From Pseudomonadota bacterium (GTDB lineage: Bacteria; Pseudomonadota; Alphaproteobacteria; Acetobacterales; Acetobacteraceae), in NCBI GenBank assembly GCA_021828605.1, contig JAJZEG010000037.1, positions 1 to 14,626 of the forward strand: a DNA stretch of 14,626 nt, read 5' to 3'. Below are positions 1 through 6,388 of this stretch, piece after piece (positions within the stretch are counted from its first letter, which is position 1; each line of letters starts with the position of its first letter). The notes under the pieces were generated by a model. That model had not been told where the DNA came from. It saw only the letters and a program-made list of their open reading frames with translations, and did not search any database. The position numbers and the translations under genes were made by a program.

Positions 1-1
1 G

Positions 2-640
2 CATGATGATCTGCCAGCGATGGATGATGATGATTTGCGCCGGGGCAAACCCTCCTGTCACAAGGCTTTTGACGAGGCGACGGCGATTTTGGCCGGGGAT
101 GCGCTGCAAACCCGCGCCTTCGAGGTGTTGGCCGAGCCCGATACTCATTCGGATGCCGAAGTGCGCTGCGAATTGGTGATGGCGCTGGGTAGCGCCTCGG
201 GTGGGCGCGGGATGGCCGGGGGTCAAATGATTGATATGGTCGCCTCCGGCCAGGATTTATCGGCGCATCGGGTCACGCGGTTGCAGGCGCTGAAAACCGG
301 TCGGTTGATCCAGTATAGCGCCGAGGCCGGAGCGATTTTAGGGCGGGCGCCGAGTGCGCAGCGGCACTTGCTCGCGGCCTATGGGCGCGATTTGGGAGCG
401 GCATTTCAAATCGCCGATGATATTCTGGATGCCGAAGGCTCGGATGTGAGCCTCGGCAAAACCGCAGGCAAGGATGCGGCGCAGGGCAAGGCAACCATGG
501 TGGCGGTGTTAGGGATTGAGCGTGCCCGGATGCAGGCCGAGCAGTTGGCGCAGCAGGCCGCAGCCCATTTGGACATGTTTGGCGCGCGCGCGGACCGGCT
601 ACGCGCGCTGGCGGCTTTCACTGTCGCACGGCGGAGCTGA
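2..640 (+). CDS. ispA: Polyprenyl synthetase, farnesyl diphosphate synthase type (5'-truncated)
   Basis: This is the C-terminal ~212 residues of a trans-isoprenyl diphosphate synthase, which condenses DMAPP/GPP with IPP in the cytoplasm to make C15 precursors of quinones, hopanoids and carotenoids. The frame is open to the left edge, so the true start lies outside the window. The first visible codons give the first aspartate-rich motif DDLPAMDDDD followed by LRRGKP. The second, FQIADDILD, is about 130 residues further on, followed by the GKTAGKDAAQGKAT stretch typical of IspA. It ends in a short basic tail (VARRS), as usual for the family. About 85 N-terminal residues should be missing if the length is the usual ~295. 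The last 42 bases overlap the convergent Hint-protein gene. In many alphaproteobacteria dxs follows ispA; here it does not. Short-chain (C15) specificity is inferred from overall resemblance, since the chain-length region before the first motif is not visible. Confidence 0.93.
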   Translation, partial: HDDLPAMDDDDLRRGKPSCHKAFDEATAILAGDALQTRAFEVLAEPDTHSDAEVRCELVMALGSASGGRGMAGGQMIDMVASGQDLSAHRVTRLQALKTGRLIQYSAEAGAILGRAPSAQRHLLAAYGRDLGAAFQIADDILDAEGSDVSLGKTAGKDAAQGKATMVAVLGIERARMQAEQLAQQAAAHLDMFGARADRLRALAAFTVARRS

Positions 641-2671
641 CGCCGCGATCACGACCGAAGAAACCGGATAGGCCAGGGTCGCTGCGATCTCGACGGTGAT
701 GTTTTTGCCCTGAGCGAGGTGGGCGGGGATGATAGCGGCGCCATGGGTCCAGCGGCCATCGGGTTCGGGGTTGTGCCAGCCTTCGGTGAGGGCTGGATGG
801 TCGAGCGGCACCGGCTGACCATCAATGTGCAGGCGGACGATTTTGACGCCCAACCTGCGACGGTCGCGTGGGTCGTTGCCGAGAAAACCGGGGATGGTGC
901 TGCGCGACTGGATATGGGTTGCGCCATCGGGTTGGGTGATGATGGTGATCTCCGGGTCGGGACTGGTGATGATCGCGGCACGCGCGAGGATATCCGCGCG
1001 GATGCGCTCGACCACCGGGCCAAACTCGACCAGAGGCGCGCAGGATTTTTGCGCCCGCAGGGCGTCGGCGTCGGCATCAAGCGGGGCGAAATCAGGATGC
1101 AACGACACCGCGATACCGGCATTGGCGAAGGCGTCCCGATTGCCGGTGTCGAGATAACTCTCGGCAGCTACGCCTTCGGCATAGAGCACCGCATGCTCGG
1201 GCAGTTCGATATGGTAATACGTCATTCGCTTGAGCGCTTGCTGGCGGATGCTATGGCCATTGAGCAGGGCCTTGGCCGGAATCAAATGACCATCGAGCAG
1301 GAGCGCGTGATCCGGTGAGACCAGCAAGTCGCGCGCAGGCACGCAATCGGCCAGGGCGTCAGCGCAGATCAATACCGGCTGCACCGAGGCCGGATTGGGG
1401 TGGTTTGTCAAATCAACCTGCCGCTGGCCGATCCAGATGATCGGCGCGGTGCCGCCTTCCTGCAGCACGACATGATCATCGGTGGTGAGGTTTTCGACGG
1501 CGATTTCGCCGCGCTTGGTCAGAATGCGCGTGTTGGCGGCGAAGCAATTGACGTCGAAACCGATCGCATTGAGGAAGGAGCGATCAAATTTATACATCCG
1601 GGCATAGCCCGAGGTCGGGGCATAACCGTTAAAGGCGTCGGCGGAATAGCGCACGCCGGGGGGCGGATTGCCCCAGTCCGAGCGGCTGACACTGGCGAAG
1701 CCGATAATGCTGGTGGTGCCGTCATTAAGTGAAAAATAGGGGGTTTGCAGGTTCGAGCTGCTGGAAACCCCGTCGATTTGCAGGGTGCCTGGGCTCAAGA
1801 AACGAAAGAAATCCATCGGGCCGAATAAATATTGGCCGGGATTGGCTGACGCGGTTTGGTTATTAAAGCAGACTCGCCCAAGCGCGTGGCTGAGTTCATG
1901 TTCGGCGAGGCCGACGAAATCAGTGTATTTATATTTGGCGTTACCTGGCGTGATCGAGGTGCTGTAATTAAAGTTACTCGCATAGGCGGTGTTGATCACG
2001 ATTGAGCCGCCGATATTATAGGAGGCGGTATAGCCCAGTCCCCAGGCCTGCATCTCGGCTTTGGACACAACCAGACGGCTATTGACGCTGGCGGGCAGGC
2101 TGGTGGGGAGAAGAGTGGCGAGACCCGGGTCATGTTGGATCATCTCGGATCGCACCGTCGCGAAATTCTGGTAATAAACTTCCGGCGACCCATAGGCCAA
2201 AGCACCCGCCAAGCTCGGCGTGCCGCTCAGATTGCTCAGATTGGCCTGAATGGTAACCGCGATCGGATCGGTGATCAGATTGCCCAGATAAATCGCGGCA
2301 TACTGCAAGGCCGCGCTGGCGGCGTTGGAAAACGACGCCCCCGGGGCCGCCACGACATCAATGGTCATATGACCGGCAATTTGCGAGTAACCCTGAGAAA
2401 TTTTGCCGGGCGAGCTGAGCGCGGCAGGGGCGCGGGAGACGGTGTTAACCCCTATTTCGTCATGCAAACGGGGCGCTGCGGAATCACCCACGGTCATCAG
2501 GGGCGCCTCAGCGAAGGTCGGGGTGGTCAGCGCGGTTAAATTTTGAGCCGAGAGGGTGGGCAAGGTAATGGTCCCGCCCGCGGCCAGACTAACCGGAGGC
2601 GTGAGGTTAGCCTGGTGGGTGATGGTGTGCAATGAGGGGAGAACAATACCGTCGCTCAGTCCTTGTTCCAT
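599..2671 (-). CDS. Metalloprotease-like protein with Hint (Hedgehog/intein) domain, paralogue 1
   Basis: A 690-residue protein in three parts. Residues ~1-370 resemble the serralysin-like/NF038122 type of putative zinc metalloprotease: a helix with AALQYAAIYL, a LLPTSLP segment, then HELSHALGR (258-266; HExxHxxGR), PYFSLNDG, and a closing FLNAIGFDVN. Residues 376-~512 form a Hint_2 domain: it starts at Cys376 (NCFAANTRIL), with GGTAPIIWIGQR, PARDLLVSPDHALLLDG (452-455 = SPDH) and SYLDTGNR. Residues ~540-670 are the conserved post-Hint module (DPRDRRRLGVK, GWHNPEPDGRWT). The last ~20 residues have no counterpart in paralogue 2 and are encoded across the overlap with ispA. ATG 2671 is chosen because GGGAG (2679-2683) sits 7 bases upstream; the GTG just before it is too close. 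No Sec/Tat signal peptide, membrane segment or RTX repeat is visible. Protease activity, Hint self-cleavage and localisation are inference from families; the biological role is unknown. Confidence 0.85.
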   Translation of the reverse strand: MEQGLSDGIVLPSLHTITHQANLTPPVSLAAGGTITLPTLSAQNLTALTTPTFAEAPLMTVGDSAAPRLHDEIGVNTVSRAPAALSSPGKISQGYSQIAGHMTIDVVAAPGASFSNAASAALQYAAIYLGNLITDPIAVTIQANLSNLSGTPSLAGALAYGSPEVYYQNFATVRSEMIQHDPGLATLLPTSLPASVNSRLVVSKAEMQAWGLGYTASYNIGGSIVINTAYASNFNYSTSITPGNAKYKYTDFVGLAEHELSHALGRVCFNNQTASANPGQYLFGPMDFFRFLSPGTLQIDGVSSSSNLQTPYFSLNDGTTSIIGFASVSRSDWGNPPPGVRYSADAFNGYAPTSGYARMYKFDRSFLNAIGFDVNCFAANTRILTKRGEIAVENLTTDDHVVLQEGGTAPIIWIGQRQVDLTNHPNPASVQPVLICADALADCVPARDLLVSPDHALLLDGHLIPAKALLNGHSIRQQALKRMTYYHIELPEHAVLYAEGVAAESYLDTGNRDAFANAGIAVSLHPDFAPLDADADALRAQKSCAPLVEFGPVVERIRADILARAAIITSPDPEITIITQPDGATHIQSRSTIPGFLGNDPRDRRRLGVKIVRLHIDGQPVPLDHPALTEGWHNPEPDGRWTHGAAIIPAHLAQGKNITVEIAATLAYPVSSVVIAASAPPCDSESRQRA

Positions 2672-2992
2672 CACGATACTCCCGCAAATATCTTGGTAAA
2701 CTGTTCGTGATGTATAGCGGATTGGCGATGCCCTGCAAGCTGAAAACCGGCAGGGTAAGATATTGCAAAATCATAATGATATCGCGTTTATTTCCCGATG
2801 ATTATGACAGAATCAGGTTATTATTGTTGTTAAAATGACGAATGCAGGATGCGACGGATTTAGTCTGACGGCTCCTCCAAGGTTAACGGCAATGACGCCA
2901 TCAGAGTCAGTTAGAAAATAATTTACCGCAAGCAGAGTCGTTTTGGGAATCGATCCCTGGGAATGCCGCCAGGCCATTGATCCAAGCAATGG
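2672..2992. other. AT-rich intergenic region between the two Hint-protein genes
   Basis: This 321-base stretch contains no convincing gene. It should hold the 3' end of paralogue 2's transcript and the promoter/leader of paralogue 1. Bases ~2757-2830 are notably AT-rich and include a short palindrome (atcataatgat) and a CATAAT/ATTATG pair at 2772-2777 and 2801-2806. No insertion-sequence ends or RNA gene were recognised. Confidence 0.6.
2711..2738 (-). promoter_or_regulatory. Candidate promoter of Hint paralogue 1 with inverted repeat over the -35
   Basis: On the minus strand TTGCAG (2738-2733) and TATACA (2716-2711) are separated by 16 bases, giving 3/6 and 4/6 matches to the sigma70-type boxes. 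A start near 2704 would leave a ~33-base leader containing the GGGAG ribosome site. An inverted repeat CCCTGC/GCAGGG (2731-2736 and 2750-2755, 13 bases apart) overlaps the -35 box and could be an operator or chance. Weak, by eye only. Confidence 0.25.
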
Positions 2993-2993
2993 C
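2973..2993 (-). terminator. Short stem-loop at the end of Hint paralogue 2
   Basis: GCCATTG (2973-2979) and CAATGGC (2987-2993) form a perfect 7-bp stem with a 7-base loop, directly at the stop codon of the upstream Hint gene. There is no run of T after it in the direction of transcription, so it is a poor intrinsic terminator. It may be a transcript 3'-end structure or fortuitous. Confidence 0.25.
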
Positions 2994-5101
2994 TACGCGG
3001 CCCGGTTGAGCGGATAGGTCAGGCGGGCGGCGAGGCTGATGACGATATTTCCGCCGCGATGAACGCGTGCGGGGATGATCGCTCGGCCATTGGTCCAGCG
3101 GCCATCGGGTTCGGCGTCGTGCCAACCTTGGCTCAGGGCCGGGTCGGTGAGCGAAACGGGCTGATCATCGATGGTGAGGCTGGCAATTTTGACACCCAGG
3201 CGGCGGCGATCACGCGGGTCGGTCGAGCGCAAAGCAGGGATGGCGGTGCGCGAGCGGATCATCGCGTCGCCATTGGCCAGGATGATGATATGCAATTCAG
3301 GATTATCGGTGGTGGTGATAGAGTTGCGCGCCAGGATCCGCGCGCGAACCTGCTCGACCACCGGCCCAGCTTCGACCAAGGGCGCGCAGGATTTTTGCAC
3401 GCGCATGGCTTGGGCGTCGGCGTGAGGGGGGGCGAAATCAGGATGCAGCGACACCGCGATACCGGCATTTTCGAAAGCGGTGCGATTGCCGGTATCCAGA
3501 TAGGTTTCAGCAGGCAGGCCTTCGGCCAGCACTACGCCATGCGCCGCCAGTTCGATATGGTAATAGGTGATGCTGGCCCGCTCGATCTGGCGGATCGAGT
3601 TACCATTAAGCAGGGCTTTGGCCGGGATCAAATGGCCATCAAGGAACAAAGCATGATCGGGCGAGAGCAACAGATCGCGCGCGGGCATGCCCGGTTCAAT
3701 CGCATCGGCGGTGATCAGCACCGGAAGAATCTCGGATTTACGCGGATGGTTGGCACTGTCGATGCTACGCTGGCCGATCCAAATGATGGACGCGGTGCCG
3801 CCCGTGGCGAGCACGACCATATCGCCGACGGCCAAATGTTCCACGGCCACTTCGCCATGCCGCGCCAGAATGCGGGTGCCCGCAGCGAAGCAATTCAGCG
3901 CGTGGTAATTCACATTGAAGCCGAGCGCGTTCATCAAGGTCAGGTCGGTCGGAGTCAAATAGCCCGGCGTGGCGGGCGCCGATCCGCCATTGAACGAATC
4001 TTGCGCGAGATATCCCGGAATCGGCGCTGGCGCCTTGCCGACATAATGATAGGTGCCGCCTGCATCCTGGGCGGCGGCCGATTGGCCCCAATCGGTGCGG
4101 CTGGGGGTGGCGAAATAAGACAGATTGGTCCGGCCATCATTCACGGAAAAATAGGGCAGCAGCGTGTTGTTGGTGGCCTTAACGCCATCGACCTGCAGCG
4201 TGCCGGGCGAAGCGAAGCGGAACAGATTCAACGGGCTGAACACATATCCGACCACACCGGAGCCGCTGGCGGTCTGGGTTCCATCATTTGCCGAAATCCG
4301 ACCCATCGCGTGGGTCAGCTCATGCAGCGCCAGACCGAAAAAATCAAACTGATTGGCGCCCGGTGTACCGGCACGGCCCTGATTAACCCCGGTTCCGTAA
4401 TAGAGAGCACCCGCGCTGGCATTATTGAAAATTAATGACCCGGCGACAGTATAATTCCGCCCTTGACTGGCGAAATAAGACGCAGGCACACCCCAGGCCT
4501 TGGCCTCGGATACGGCGACTTGGATCTGGCCATAAACCCCGGTTGGCAGGCTGGTGGGCAGCATGCTCGCGATCGATGGGTCGGCATTGGCGATGTATTT
4601 ATCAACCTTTGCCAGCGACATATAATAGCCGTGATCACTGCCTTCGCCGAGAACCCCGGTGCCGAGACTTCCGGCACTGACTTGCAAAGTGATCGCGACC
4701 GGGTTGGTGATGACTTTATCAAGATAAGTCGCGGCATAGGCCAGAGCGTTGGCCATTGAAGCGGGGAGCGCGCTTGATTCATCCAGCACCAAAGTTAGAT
4801 TACCGGCGACACTGGTGGTAACGTTGGTATAGGTCGGCGTTACGCCGGTCTCCGGGCGAAGCGTACCCGTGGCGAGATTAACGCCGACATTATGGATCGA
4901 TTTGCTATCGCCTGGCGCGGCGCCCGGGATCAGCACCTGGCTGGCATTGGGGCCAGCATTGGCAAAATCAGTGATCGGGGTGTTTAGATCGGCCAAACTG
5001 ATCAAGCTGGCGTTGATCAGGTTGGGGCTGGTCAGCGACGATGGTGTGACAGGCGTCAAATGCACCCCAAGCGATACGCCATCATTGCCGATCTGTTCCA
5101 T
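2993..5101 (-). CDS. Metalloprotease-like protein with Hint (Hedgehog/intein) domain, paralogue 2
   Basis: A 702-residue tandem paralogue of the next gene downstream, with the same architecture. The N-terminal half carries LAYAATYLDKVITNP, LPTSLP, HELTHAMGR (260-268), PYFSVNDGRT, TDWG and the closing LMNALGFNVN. The Hint domain starts at Cys404 (NCFAAGTRIL), with GGTASIIWIGQR, ARDLLLSPDHALFLDG and TYLDTGNR. The post-Hint module has DPRDRRRLGVK and GWHDAEPDGRWT and ends soon after LTYPL. It has extra insertions relative to paralogue 1 (around residues 340-380, Ala/Pro/Gly-rich). ATG 5101 is supported by GGAG (5110-5113) 8 bases upstream; a TTG three bases before it is less well placed. Both proteins begin MEQ followed by an acidic/Gly patch (DG) and a Leu/Thr/Ser-rich stretch, without a classical signal peptide. 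The classic metzincin third ligand (His/Asp 10 residues after the first His) is Ser here. Family assignment is confident; enzymatic activity and function are inferred. Confidence 0.86.
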   Translation of the reverse strand: MEQIGNDGVSLGVHLTPVTPSSLTSPNLINASLISLADLNTPITDFANAGPNASQVLIPGAAPGDSKSIHNVGVNLATGTLRPETGVTPTYTNVTTSVAGNLTLVLDESSALPASMANALAYAATYLDKVITNPVAITLQVSAGSLGTGVLGEGSDHGYYMSLAKVDKYIANADPSIASMLPTSLPTGVYGQIQVAVSEAKAWGVPASYFASQGRNYTVAGSLIFNNASAGALYYGTGVNQGRAGTPGANQFDFFGLALHELTHAMGRISANDGTQTASGSGVVGYVFSPLNLFRFASPGTLQVDGVKATNNTLLPYFSVNDGRTNLSYFATPSRTDWGQSAAAQDAGGTYHYVGKAPAPIPGYLAQDSFNGGSAPATPGYLTPTDLTLMNALGFNVNYHALNCFAAGTRILARHGEVAVEHLAVGDMVVLATGGTASIIWIGQRSIDSANHPRKSEILPVLITADAIEPGMPARDLLLSPDHALFLDGHLIPAKALLNGNSIRQIERASITYYHIELAAHGVVLAEGLPAETYLDTGNRTAFENAGIAVSLHPDFAPPHADAQAMRVQKSCAPLVEAGPVVEQVRARILARNSITTTDNPELHIIILANGDAMIRSRTAIPALRSTDPRDRRRLGVKIASLTIDDQPVSLTDPALSQGWHDAEPDGRWTNGRAIIPARVHRGGNIVISLAARLTYPLNRAA

Positions 5102-5169
5102 CAATTAAACTCCAGGTTAAACTAATACTGAAAAACGTTGTTAATTCGCTTTAAACTAACGTTCTACCG

Positions 5170-5175
5170 TGTCAA
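5170..5175 (-). promoter_or_regulatory. Possible -35 box (TTGACA) of Hint paralogue 2
   Basis: A perfect TTGACA lies on the minus strand ~70 bases upstream of ATG 5101 in an AT-rich stretch. The best nearby -10-like hexamer is TTTAAA (5150-5155), but its 14-base spacing is short, so the pairing is doubtful. The 5102-5349 intergenic stretch otherwise contains only the 12-base repeats and the ybjQ-family promoter described separately. Confidence 0.22.
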
Positions 5176-5238
5176 CTTTACAATTTTGAGATTCGCTTCG
5201 ATTGTTGATAATCGGTCGATGTCTTGTTCGCATTCCGT

Positions 5239-5286
5239 CTGGTTGCCCAGCTGGTTGCCCGCCTGATTGCCCGCCTGATTAATTGT
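5239..5286. repeat. 12-base tandem repeat, ~3.5 copies
   Basis: Four successive 12-mers read ctggttgcccag, ctggttgcccgc, ctgattgcccgc and a degenerate ctgattaattgt. The repeat lies between the divergent Hint paralogue 2 and the YbjQ-family gene, just upstream of the latter's candidate promoter. It could be replication slippage, a bendable spacer or repeated operator half-sites. Translated rightward it gives LVAQ-LVAR-LIAR-LINC, but nothing suggests it is coding. Confidence 0.75.
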
Positions 5287-5311
5287 GTTGATCGGGGGCG
5301 CGTTGTATTAT
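5283..5311 (+). promoter_or_regulatory. Candidate sigma70-type promoter of the YbjQ-family gene
   Basis: TTGTGT (5283-5288) and TATTAT (5306-5311) are spaced by exactly 17 bases; the -10 matches 5 of 6 and the -35 matches 3 of 6. A start near 5318 would leave a ~32-base leader with the GGGGAG ribosome site. It directly follows the 12-base repeats. Confidence 0.45.
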
Positions 5312-5349
5312 CGTTGCAGAAAACGCGTTGGACAAACGGGGAGAGCAGC

Positions 5350-5694
5350 ATGAGCGAGATTTTGGTGGTGACGGTGAATGAAGTTGCCGGGGCGCGGATT
5401 TCGCGGGTGATCGGGCCGGTATTCGGCACCTCGGTGCGCAGCCGCTCGATTGTGGGCAATTTTGTCGGCGGGTTGCGCGCGATGTTTGGTGGCTCGCAGG
5501 AAGGCTATGCCGGTATGGTGAGCCAAACCCGCGATCAGGCTCTAACGCAACTCCGCGCCCATGCGGTCTCGTTGGGCGCTAACGCGGTGGTCGGGATGCG
5601 GTTTGACTCCGGCGAATTCGATGCAGGGCAGGGTCAAGCGATGAACGAAGTCACCGCTTATGGCACCGCCGTTATTCTGACGCCCGACGCGTGA
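5350..5694 (+). CDS. YbjQ/UPF0145 family heavy-metal-binding-domain protein
   Basis: A 114-residue cytoplasmic protein of the YbjQ (UPF0145) family; family members are ~105-110 residues and form small, probably oligomeric alpha/beta proteins whose function is not established. Family features seen are an early ILVVTVNEVAGARI strand, the VIGPVFGTSVRSRSIVGNFVGGLRAMFGG segment, a helix TRDQALTQLRAHAVSLGANAVVGMRFD, and a closing EVTAYGTAVIL strand. ATG 5350 is chosen because GGGGAG (5338-5343) lies 6 bases upstream and the protein then begins like the family. A longer reading from TTG 5224 would add a non-homologous stretch made of the 12-base repeats. Its last 23 bases overlap the convergent dnaQ. 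No metal-ligand cluster is evident, so metal binding should not be assumed. Confidence 0.9.
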   Translation: MSEILVVTVNEVAGARISRVIGPVFGTSVRSRSIVGNFVGGLRAMFGGSQEGYAGMVSQTRDQALTQLRAHAVSLGANAVVGMRFDSGEFDAGQGQAMNEVTAYGTAVILTPDA

Positions 5695-6388
5695 CGGCCT
5701 GGCTGCTCACCGTTATCTGGGCCCAAACCGGGTCTTTGAGTTGGGCAATGAATGCGGCATGCGCTGACGCTTCGGCCTCGGACACGCCGACCAAGCGCAA
5801 GGTGCGATCAGCGATCGCGGCATAATGCACGCTGGCAGCTTGCAGGTCGGCACTCTCCAAATCAAGTCCGCGCTGCCGCCCGCCGGTGAGTTCCACATAG
5901 ACCGCGGCGAGGAGTTTGCAATCGAGCAGTGCGTTATGGGTGGTGCGCGCGGACAGATCAATCGTGAAGCGGCGGCAGAGCGCATCGAGGCTGTTAGGCA
6001 GGCCGGGAAACCGGGTTTTGGCCAAGGCGAGCGTGTCAATCATCCGGGCGCGGTCGAGGCCAGGGCGCTGGATCCGGGCAAGCTCCGCGTCCAGAAAGCC
6101 AAAATCGAAGCTAGCATTATGCGCGACCAGCGGCGCATCGCCAAAAAAATCGAGCATTTGATCGGCGATGGCCGCAAAAATCGGTTTGCCGGCAATATCG
6201 GCGTTGCTAATCCCATGAATCCGGGTTGCATCGCTCGGAATATCGCGCTCGGGATTGACCAGCACGTGAAATATCTCGCCGGTCGGCAGGTCGTTATGCA
6301 GTTCAATCGCCGCAATTTCGATCACCCGGTCGCCATGCAGCGGATCAAGGCCAGTTGTTTCGGTATCAAATAAAACGGAGCGGGTCAT
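5672..6388 (-). CDS. dnaQ: DNA polymerase III epsilon subunit (3'-5' proofreading exonuclease)
   Basis: A 238-residue DEDDh-type exonuclease that removes misincorporated bases as part of the replicative core enzyme. Exo I is VLFDTETTGLD (Asp8, Glu10), Exo II is HNASFDFGFLDAEL (Asp95) and Exo III is HNALLDCKLLA (His151, Asp156); all catalytic residues are present. RVIEIAAIEL and RIHGISNADI are also typical. The ~60 residues after Exo III would carry the contact to the polymerase alpha subunit. Length is normal for alphaproteobacterial epsilon. ATG 6388 is chosen because it overlaps the coaE stop as ATGA and the protein then starts at the expected point; the extended frame to 6442 would add 18 unrelated residues. 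It is the last gene of aroE-coaE-dnaQ and converges on the YbjQ-family gene with a 23-base overlap. Confidence 0.96.
   Translation of the reverse strand: MTRSVLFDTETTGLDPLHGDRVIEIAAIELHNDLPTGEIFHVLVNPERDIPSDATRIHGISNADIAGKPIFAAIADQMLDFFGDAPLVAHNASFDFGFLDAELARIQRPGLDRARMIDTLALAKTRFPGLPNSLDALCRRFTIDLSARTTHNALLDCKLLAAVYVELTGGRQRGLDLESADLQAASVHYAAIADRTLRLVGVSEAEASAHAAFIAQLKDPVWAQITVSSQAVTRRASE

Noticed and set aside
719..1318. Plus-strand frame antisense to Hint paralogue 1
   Set aside because: It mirrors the Hint/C-terminal coding region, and the equivalent region of the paralogue gives a similar shadow frame. No motifs or ribosome site.
377..2671. Functional intein (splicing) in the Hint proteins
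   Set aside because: No C-terminal His-Asn followed by Cys/Ser/Thr is seen at the expected end, and the Hint part is flanked by a conserved module rather than a split host protein.
2672..2674. GTG (2674) and, in the paralogue, TTG (5104) as start codons
   Set aside because: Each lies only 4-5 bases from the Shine-Dalgarno-like GGAG; the following ATG has a better 7-8 base distance.
3059..4435. 458-residue open frame antisense to Hint paralogue 2
   Set aside because: It lies wholly opposite a gene with clear domains; its translation is Arg/Gly/Ile-rich with no motif. Such long antisense frames are usual in GC-rich genes.
5239..5286. CRISPR-like array
   Set aside because: The repeats are contiguous 12-mers without spacers, and no cas genes are present.
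5224..5349. N-terminal extension of the YbjQ-family protein from TTG 5224
   Set aside because: The extra residues come from the 12-base repeats and a promoter-like region, while ATG 5350 has a good ribosome site and starts the conserved domain.
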